DNA of 64,000 nt, taken from Haloferula rosea. Lineage in GTDB: Bacteria; Verrucomicrobiota; Verrucomicrobiia; Verrucomicrobiales; Akkermansiaceae. The translations under genes and the position numbers were made by a program. The stretch spans positions 186,001 to 250,000 of the forward strand of contig NZ_JAENII010000005.1 in assembly GCF_016595525.1 (NCBI RefSeq). Reading direction: 5' to 3'. The first letter of the stretch is position 1; every line of letters starts with the position of its first letter. The notes under the pieces are model-generated. The model was not told the origin of the DNA, did not search any database, and worked only from the letters and a program-made list of their open reading frames with translations. Of the stretch, positions 58,818-64,000 are shown piece after piece.

Positions 58818-59936
58818 TCAGCCGCGCTGCAGCCAGGCGTCCATGCCTCCAGCGACATTGATCGCTTCGGTCCTTCCTTGTTCGTGCAGGAAGGCGACGG
58901 CCTTGGCCGACCGTCCACCTGCCTTGCAGTGGACGAGGACCTCGTCGGCCTGCGGGATTTCCGACAGGCGCTGGGGGAGTTCCCCAAGCGGGATGAGGAT
59001 GCTCCCCGGGATGGAAGCTTCGGCGTGTTCTTCCGGCTGACGCACGTCGATCAGGACCGGCGAGGAGGGAAGGCGTTCGGCGAGCTCGTCGACGGTGATG
59101 GTGGGGATGTCAAAATTCATGGAGCACGAAGGGGCGGCGGTGGTTTCGGGATTGTTGAGGTCGAGGATCGTCGGGTTTGATCCGCACAGGCGGCAGTCGG
59201 GGTCGGCGGCGATCCTCAGGTTGCGGAACGAACTACGAAGGGCATCGTAGCAAAGGAGGTTGCCGAGTGGTGGCTTGCCGATGCCGAGCAGCAGCTTGAT
59301 GGCTTCCATGGCCTGGAGGGAGCCGATCACTCCGGGGAGGACTCCCAGCACGCCGGCTTCCTGGCAGGAGGGTGCGGCACCCGGCGGTGGAAGGGTGGGG
59401 AGCATGCAGCGGTAGCAGGGGCCTCCGAGGTGGGGGGCGAACACGGTGACCTGTCCTTCGAAGCGGAAGATGGAGCCGAACACGCACGGCTTTTTCTGAC
59501 GGAAACAAAGGTCGTTGGTTAGAAAACGCGTCGGGAAGTTGTCGGATCCGTCGAGGATGAGATCGTAGGACGAAGCGATTTCCTCCGCATTGTCCGCGGT
59601 AAGGCGGACGGCGTGGGTCTCGACCTTGATCTCCGGATTGATTTCGGCGAGACGGGCTCGGGCGCTTTCGATCTTCGGTTTGCCGACCCATGACTCGCCA
59701 TGCAGGATCTGCCGCTGGAGGTTCGAGCGGTCGACCTTGTCGTCATCGACCAGTCCGAGACGTCCGACCCCGGCGGCAGCGAGATAGAGGGCGGCCGGGG
59801 AGCCCAGGCCGCCGCTACCGATGAGGAGGACCGAGGAGCCTTTGAGCTTTCGCTGGCCGGCTTCACCTACATCGGGGATGGACAGGTGGCGGGCGTATCT
59901 CGCGCGCTCTGAATCGGAGAGGGTCAGGTCTTCCAT
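58818..59936 (-). CDS. MoeB/ThiF-type adenylyltransferase fused to rhodanese
   Basis: The 372-residue protein has the E1-like fold: nucleotide site LIGSGGLGSPAALYLAAAGVG, DDDKVDRSNLQRQILH and two zinc Cys pairs (CYRCML, CRLCGSN). A C-terminal rhodanese follows with VHCKAGGRSAKAVAF. The fusion is like MoeZ/MOCS3. It adenylates the C-terminal Gly of MoaD- or ThiS-like proteins and loads sulfur. Since NapA in this window needs molybdopterin, a Moco role is plausible. It follows gatA by 22 bp. Confidence 0.94.
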   Translation of the reverse strand: MEDLTLSDSERARYARHLSIPDVGEAGQRKLKGSSVLLIGSGGLGSPAALYLAAAGVGRLGLVDDDKVDRSNLQRQILHGESWVGKPKIESARARLAEINPEIKVETHAVRLTADNAEEIASSYDLILDGSDNFPTRFLTNDLCFRQKKPCVFGSIFRFEGQVTVFAPHLGGPCYRCMLPTLPPPGAAPSCQEAGVLGVLPGVIGSLQAMEAIKLLLGIGKPPLGNLLCYDALRSSFRNLRIAADPDCRLCGSNPTILDLNNPETTAAPSCSMNFDIPTITVDELAERLPSSPVLIDVRQPEEHAEASIPGSILIPLGELPQRLSEIPQADEVLVHCKAGGRSAKAVAFLHEQGRTEAINVAGGMDAWLQRG

Positions 59937-59958
59937 CGTCCAGGAAAAGGCGGGGGAT

Positions 59959-61383
59959 TCAGCGAATCTCGGCGGCCTTGGCGACGCGCAGCAGGCTGGC
60001 CTCGCCCAGGTGGGGGCCGAGGACCTGCAGTCCTACCGGAAGCTGGGTTCCGGTGTCGCTCGCCACGGTGCCGGCGGGGACGGAAATGGCGCAAATTCCC
60101 GCGAGGTTGGCGGCAATGGTGTAGATGTCGGAGAGGTATTCCTGCAGGGGGTCTTCGCTGTTCTCTCCGAGTTTCCGTGCGGGTGACGGGGCGACGGGCG
60201 AGAGGATGGCATCGACTTGTTCAAAGGCCTTTTCGAAGTCCTGACGGATCAGCGTGCGGACCTTCTGGGCGCGGCCGTAGTAGGCATCGTAGTAGCCGGA
60301 CGAGAGGACGTAGGTGCCAAGGAGGATCCGGCGCTTCACTTCGGGGCCGAATCCTTCTTCGCGGGACAGCTTGTAGAGATCGAGCAGGTCGTCGGTTTCG
60401 CGGTTCCGGTGTCCGTAGCGGATGCCGTCGAAGCGGGAGAGGTTCGACGAGGCTTCTGCGGGAGCGATGATGTAGTAGGTCGCCACGGCGTATTCGGTGT
60501 GGGGGAGGGAGATTTCGACGATATCGGCTCCGGCTTCCTCCAGCCGCTTGACGGATTCGTCGACGCGCTTGCGGACTTCGGGGTCGATGCCTTCGCCGAA
60601 GTATTCCTTGGGCAGTCCCAACTTCATTCCGGCGACGCCTTGATCGATCTCCGCCGAGTAGTCGGGCACGGGAGCATCGAGCGAGGTGGAGTCGGCCTTG
60701 TCGTGACCGGCGATGGCTTGGAGCATCAGGGCGGCGTCGTCGACCGTCCGGGTGAGGGGACCGATCTGATCGAGCGATGAGGCGAAGGCGACCAGTCCGT
60801 AGCGCGAGACGCGGCCGTAGGAAGGTTTCAGTCCAACCACGCCGCAGTGGGAGGCCGGCTGGCGGATGGATCCGCCGGTGTCCGAACCGAGGGTCGCGAA
60901 GGCCATGTCGGCGGCCACCGCTGCGGCTGAACCACCCGAGGAGCCTCCCGGAATGCGGGACGGGTCGTGGGGGTTGGTCGTCTTGCCCAAGGCGGAGTTT
61001 TCCGTGGCTGACCCCATCGCAAACTCATCGAGGTTGAGGCGGCCGAAGGGAATGGCACCGGCGGCGCGGAGGCGCTGGATCACCGTCGCTTCGTAGGGCG
61101 AGCGGTATCCCTTTTCGAGATAGCGGGAGCCACAGGTGCAGGTTTCGCCGAGGACGTTGATGTTGTCCTTGATGCCGATGGGAATGCCGCCGAGGGGCAG
61201 GCTGGTATCGGCCTGGGCGGCGGCTTCGCGGGCGGCGTCGATGTCGTAGCTGAGATAGGCTCCCACTTCGGAGTTCCTGGCCTCGATGGAGGAAGCCAGT
61301 TCGTCGACGAGGTCGACGGGTTGGAGCGTGCCGGCACCGATTTGCTTGCGCAGGTCGGTCAGAGAAGATTGAGCGAGGGACAT
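59959..61383 (-). CDS. gatA: Glutamyl-tRNA(Gln)/aspartyl-tRNA(Asn) amidotransferase subunit A
   Basis: The 474-residue amidase has the Ser-cisSer-Lys triad motifs: IGIKDNINV for Lys, PGGSSGGSAAAVAA and GSDTGGSIRQPA for the serines. It releases ammonia from glutamine for transfer onto Glu-tRNA(Gln) in the GatCAB complex. gatC precedes it by 14 bp. gatB is not in the window. The start at 61383 begins SLAQSSLTDLRKQIG. Confidence 0.97.
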   Translation of the reverse strand: MSLAQSSLTDLRKQIGAGTLQPVDLVDELASSIEARNSEVGAYLSYDIDAAREAAAQADTSLPLGGIPIGIKDNINVLGETCTCGSRYLEKGYRSPYEATVIQRLRAAGAIPFGRLNLDEFAMGSATENSALGKTTNPHDPSRIPGGSSGGSAAAVAADMAFATLGSDTGGSIRQPASHCGVVGLKPSYGRVSRYGLVAFASSLDQIGPLTRTVDDAALMLQAIAGHDKADSTSLDAPVPDYSAEIDQGVAGMKLGLPKEYFGEGIDPEVRKRVDESVKRLEEAGADIVEISLPHTEYAVATYYIIAPAEASSNLSRFDGIRYGHRNRETDDLLDLYKLSREEGFGPEVKRRILLGTYVLSSGYYDAYYGRAQKVRTLIRQDFEKAFEQVDAILSPVAPSPARKLGENSEDPLQEYLSDIYTIAANLAGICAISVPAGTVASDTGTQLPVGLQVLGPHLGEASLLRVAKAAEIR

Positions 61384-61397
61384 GGGTCGGGAAGGGG

Positions 61398-61691
61398 TCA
61401 GGCTTCGGCGATGACTTTGGGAACCCGGATCTGGCCTTGGGCCTGCTCCGGTGCATTGGCCAGCACGGCCTCGACGGGCAGGCTGGTGCCCGGGACGTCT
61501 TCCCGCATCACGTCGTAAACGGGCACCGGGTGGGCCATCGGCTCGATCCCCTCGACATCCAGTTGGCTGAGGGTCTCGGCATACTTCAGAATCGCATCCA
61601 GCTGGGGCTGGAAGGTGGCGCATTCTTCGTCGGTGAGTTCCAGCCGGGCCAGGCCGGCGACGTAGCGGACATCGATATGGTCAGTAGCCAT
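61398..61691 (-). CDS. gatC: Aspartyl/glutamyl-tRNA amidotransferase subunit C
   Basis: The 97-residue protein has the GatC pattern: YVAGLARLELTDEECATF near the start and the ending VPKVIAEA, with EGIEPMAHPVPVYDVMRED between. GatC stabilises the A and B subunits. It is the first gene of an operon with gatA and the MoeB-rhodanese gene. Confidence 0.95.
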   Translation of the reverse strand: MATDHIDVRYVAGLARLELTDEECATFQPQLDAILKYAETLSQLDVEGIEPMAHPVPVYDVMREDVPGTSLPVEAVLANAPEQAQGQIRVPKVIAEA

Positions 61692-61782
61692 CGGGCCGGG
61701 AGTAAAGGGAACCCGGTGCCACTCGGCAAGCGCGAGTCGGCGGAGTACTTGTCAGAAGCGTGCGGGACGCTAGCGTTGGCGC

Positions 61783-62859
61783 ATGCGGATGCTGTGGATT
61801 TCGATGATGTTGCTGGGATTGGCGACGGTTCAGGCGGGGACCTTGTCGCAGGCGAATGCCGTGCGAGCAGGGTATGAGAAGTCGTTGGAGGCATGGACGA
61901 TCAAGATGCAGCTGGCGAAGGGGGAGGCGGCGCGACGGGAAGTGATGGCGGCCCGGCCGATGCCTGACGTGGCCGCGAAGCGGATGTGGTCGGTGATTTC
62001 CCCCCAGCTCAACGAGGAATGGACGATCGAACCGGCGGCGTGGTTCCTGCGGATTGCCAGCCCACTGGTGGAGGTCGGGGAAGACGGGCTCCGCACGCCG
62101 GCCATGCGCCCGCAGATCGCGCAGGTCCAGAAGACCGTGGAAAAGTATCACCTGCAGAGCCGTCAACTCGCGCCGATGTGCATGGCGCTGGTGGCCTGCG
62201 GGGACAACACGTCGCTCAATCTGCTGCGCAAGATCGAGTCGCAGAACCCGGACAAGAAGGTGGCGGGTGTGGCGGCGCTGGGTCTGGCCATGATGGCCAA
62301 GGACATCAATGACGAACCGAGGATCATGCGCGAGCGGCTGAGCATGCTGCGCAAGGCGATCATCGACGCGGCGGATGTCGAGATCGAGGGGGTCACGGTG
62401 GCGGAGCTGGCGGAAGAGGAGCTCTACATCATCCGCAACCTGAGCAAGGGCCGTCCGGCCCCCGAGCTGAGTGGTCGCGATTCCGGAGGGCGCGCGATGA
62501 GCCTTTCGTCATTCGAGGGGAAAGTGGTGATCCTGTTGTTCTGGAACTCCGGGGGTGAAGGACCGGACGCGGTGATCAACTGGGCCAATGCCCTACGTGC
62601 CGACGAGCGCTTCGCCGGGAAGGAATTTGAAGTGGTGGGGGTCAACAGCGACCCCTTGCCGGTGCTGCGGAAACTGCAGGCCGAAGGAAAGGTCGACTGG
62701 CCGAATTTCTCTGATCCCAACAACGAACTCGGCAAGGTGTATCGGGTGGGAGCATGGCCGCTGACCTACGTCCTGGGTGCCGACCGCAAGATCCACTACA
62801 TCGGAACGACGGGCACCTTTGCCGAACTGACCGCTGCGGCGGTTCTCGACGAGAGCTGA
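61783..62859 (+). CDS. Exported protein with helical repeats and a thioredoxin fold lacking CxxC
   Basis: The 358-residue protein has a signal peptide (LWISMMLLGLATVQAG) and a helical N-terminal half. Its C-terminal half from about residue 223 is an AhpC/TlpA-type thioredoxin fold: GRPAPELSGRDSGGRAMSLS, FEGKVVILLFWNSGGEGPD, and VGAWPLTYVLGADRKIHYIG. The canonical WCxxC after the second strand is WNSGGE, so no redox Cys remains. The cis-Pro region GAWPLTYV is kept. A binding rather than catalytic role is likely. The gene diverges from gatC. Confidence 0.85.
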   Translation: MRMLWISMMLLGLATVQAGTLSQANAVRAGYEKSLEAWTIKMQLAKGEAARREVMAARPMPDVAAKRMWSVISPQLNEEWTIEPAAWFLRIASPLVEVGEDGLRTPAMRPQIAQVQKTVEKYHLQSRQLAPMCMALVACGDNTSLNLLRKIESQNPDKKVAGVAALGLAMMAKDINDEPRIMRERLSMLRKAIIDAADVEIEGVTVAELAEEELYIIRNLSKGRPAPELSGRDSGGRAMSLSSFEGKVVILLFWNSGGEGPDAVINWANALRADERFAGKEFEVVGVNSDPLPVLRKLQAEGKVDWPNFSDPNNELGKVYRVGAWPLTYVLGADRKIHYIGTTGTFAELTAAAVLDES

Positions 62860-62865
62860 GGCCCT

Positions 62866-63624
62866 TCAGGCAAAGTCCGCGAACGGGCGAAGCAGGTAGC
62901 CGATGCCGTAGGCCATCCCTGAGGCGAGAGCCCCGACGGCGATGGTTTCGACGACGCCTGCGAAGGTGTTCTGGCCGACGACCCGGGCCTTCAGAGCCCC
63001 GACGATGCCGAAGGACACCATGGTCAGGACGCAGGCCACGGCAAAGGGATTCGCGAGCACCCCCGGGCGGGCAAGATCCACGACATAGGCGATCAGTGGA
63101 ACGGCGCCCACCAGCAGGAAGGCGAGAAAGGTGGCCGTGGCGGCTTTCCAAGCGGCCGGCTGAGCGGTGTGGATGCCGTGTTCTTCCTGGAGCATCGTAT
63201 CGACCCAGCGTTGCTTGTCGGCGGTGATGACCTTGACGATTTGCTCCAGCGTTTCCCCTTTGAATCCTTTGGCCGCGAAGATTTGCCGGATCTCTTCACG
63301 CTCCCCGTCCGGGTGCATCTCGATCTCCCGTTCCTCTTCACGGCGGGTGCGGTTGGCGGCCTGGTTCTCCGCATGAGTGCCGAGGAAATTTCCCGAAGCC
63401 ATCGAGAATCCGTCCGCAATCAGGTTGGCCACGCCGAGGATGATGACGAGACCGGCCGGAAGTCCGGCCCCTGCGACCGATGAGACGACGGCGAAGGTGG
63501 TGACAGCTCCATCAATGGCTCCAAAGATGGAGTCCTTCAGGAAGTCTTGTGACACACCCTTGGTGAGGCGCTCGCGGATGGCGTCCGGGGTGTGGTCTTC
63601 TTGATGATTCGGGTGGTGGGACAC
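62866..63624 (-). CDS. VIT1/CCC1-family iron/manganese transporter
   Basis: The 252-residue protein starts with GTG at 63624. It has about five membrane helices and the VIT core: DFLKDSIFGAIDGAVTTFAV, then NLIADGFSMASGNFLG, both family signatures. The long cytoplasmic loop is Glu-rich (REEEREIEMHPDGEREEI), where VIT1 binds metal. The family exports or stores ferrous iron or manganese. It converges with the thioredoxin-fold gene. Direction of transport in bacteria is uncertain. Confidence 0.93.
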   Translation of the reverse strand: MSHHPNHQEDHTPDAIRERLTKGVSQDFLKDSIFGAIDGAVTTFAVVSSVAGAGLPAGLVIILGVANLIADGFSMASGNFLGTHAENQAANRTRREEEREIEMHPDGEREEIRQIFAAKGFKGETLEQIVKVITADKQRWVDTMLQEEHGIHTAQPAAWKAATATFLAFLLVGAVPLIAYVVDLARPGVLANPFAVACVLTMVSFGIVGALKARVVGQNTFAGVVETIAVGALASGMAYGIGYLLRPFADFA

Positions 63625-63733
63625 GCACCCGGGAGCCTAGCGAATCCTGAGCTCAGGGCAACCACGCGGGTCGCCAGAAGTTCACCCAATCTTGCGGCTG
63701 GAATCCTTCCGCGAGTGCTCTAGCGTTTTCGGC

Positions 63734-64000
63734 ATGAAGGCGCTCTCATGGATCCTCCTCGCGGCTGGTGTTTCACTCGGGCTCAGCTCCTGCGCGAACC
63801 CGTATGACCAGTATCCGGAGGGATCCGTGGCCAGCAGCGCACCGGTCGGTTACGACACGACGGTGGTCGGGGGGATCACTTACTGGTATTCCGGTGGTCA
63901 CTACTACCGCCATTGGCCGAGGTATGGATGGGTGGTGGTGCGTCCCCCATATCACCGACCTCCCTACCAGAAGCCGCCCAAGCCGGAAAAACCGCCCAAG
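63734..64000 (+). CDS. Lipoprotein, Tyr/Pro-rich, 3' end missing
   Basis: The first 89 codons run to the right edge with no stop. The signal peptide ends LGLSSC, a lipobox, so it is an outer-membrane or surface lipoprotein. The mature part is rich in Tyr, Gly and His (GGHYYRHWPRYGW) and then Pro/Lys repeats (QKPPKPEKPPK). This resembles small YXWGG-type surface lipoproteins with RRPPHRPP tails. Function is unknown. Confidence 0.75.
   Translation, partial: MKALSWILLAAGVSLGLSSCANPYDQYPEGSVASSAPVGYDTTVVGGITYWYSGGHYYRHWPRYGWVVVRPPYHRPPYQKPPKPEKPPK

Overview
The window is a GC-rich bacterial chromosome segment, densely coded on both strands. It most likely comes from a member of Verrucomicrobiota, of the Luteolibacter/Haloferula kind. 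The clues are a very large PVC-type dehydrogenase with HEAT repeats and a C-terminal haem domain, a XylR-type regulator (LacI-like sensor plus AraC DNA-binding domain), a Rho with a long Lys/Arg/Gly-rich N-terminus, and several secreted proteins without clear homologues. The genus is inference. No tRNA, rRNA, insertion sequence, prophage or CRISPR array was recognised.

Positions 1-9.8 kb form a nitrate-respiration island. A cytoplasmic NrtA/NasS-like nitrate-binding protein (cut by the left edge) diverges from a LysR regulator. Two further operons diverge around position 5770. The minus-strand operon encodes a membrane-anchored tetrahaem cytochrome, a four-cluster Tat-dependent Fe-S protein, a ten-helix NrfD-type quinol-interacting protein, an Fe-S-type Rrf2 regulator and a small unknown protein. 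The plus-strand operon encodes NapD, NapA, a double-length NapB with four haems, and a NapF/G-like ferredoxin. NapC and NapH are absent. The layout suggests that NapA is fed by a Qrc/ACIII-like quinol dehydrogenase.

Positions 9.8-19.1 kb hold a porin, an S10 peptidase, a XylR-type regulator, a short-chain dehydrogenase, a membrane protein with a peroxiredoxin-like domain, a secreted lipase-like hydrolase, trpS and a pseudopilin-like protein. Positions 19.4-30.4 kb hold yebC, rho, valS, dtd, a rhodanese, an L,D-transpeptidase, an FmdB zinc ribbon and two unknown envelope proteins. Positions 30.4-35.5 kb hold gcvT-gcvH-gcvP and a NUDIX hydrolase. lipA, which makes the GcvH cofactor, lies further on at 45.1 kb.

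Positions 35.5-46.5 kb contain a histone-H1-like HTH protein, an unusual L,D-transpeptidase/phosphoserine-phosphatase fusion coupled to a ketosynthase and ftsY, the 1284-residue PVC dehydrogenase, recR, a methyltransferase and lipA. The stretch 46.5-48.1 kb is sparse. It holds an orphan unit (hairpin cluster, ORF with good ribosome binding site, long terminator) and one small membrane protein. From 48.1 kb to the end come a protein resembling an inactivated metallopeptidase, glutaredoxin, tyrS, an Aas-like acyl-activating enzyme with a degraded acyltransferase half, prfA, rpsP, a TPM-domain pair, an active HtrA-like protease followed by a catalytically dead paralogue with an inserted PDZ, a MoeB-rhodanese fusion, gatCA, a thioredoxin-fold protein lacking its cysteines, a VIT1/CCC1 transporter and the start of a lipoprotein gene.
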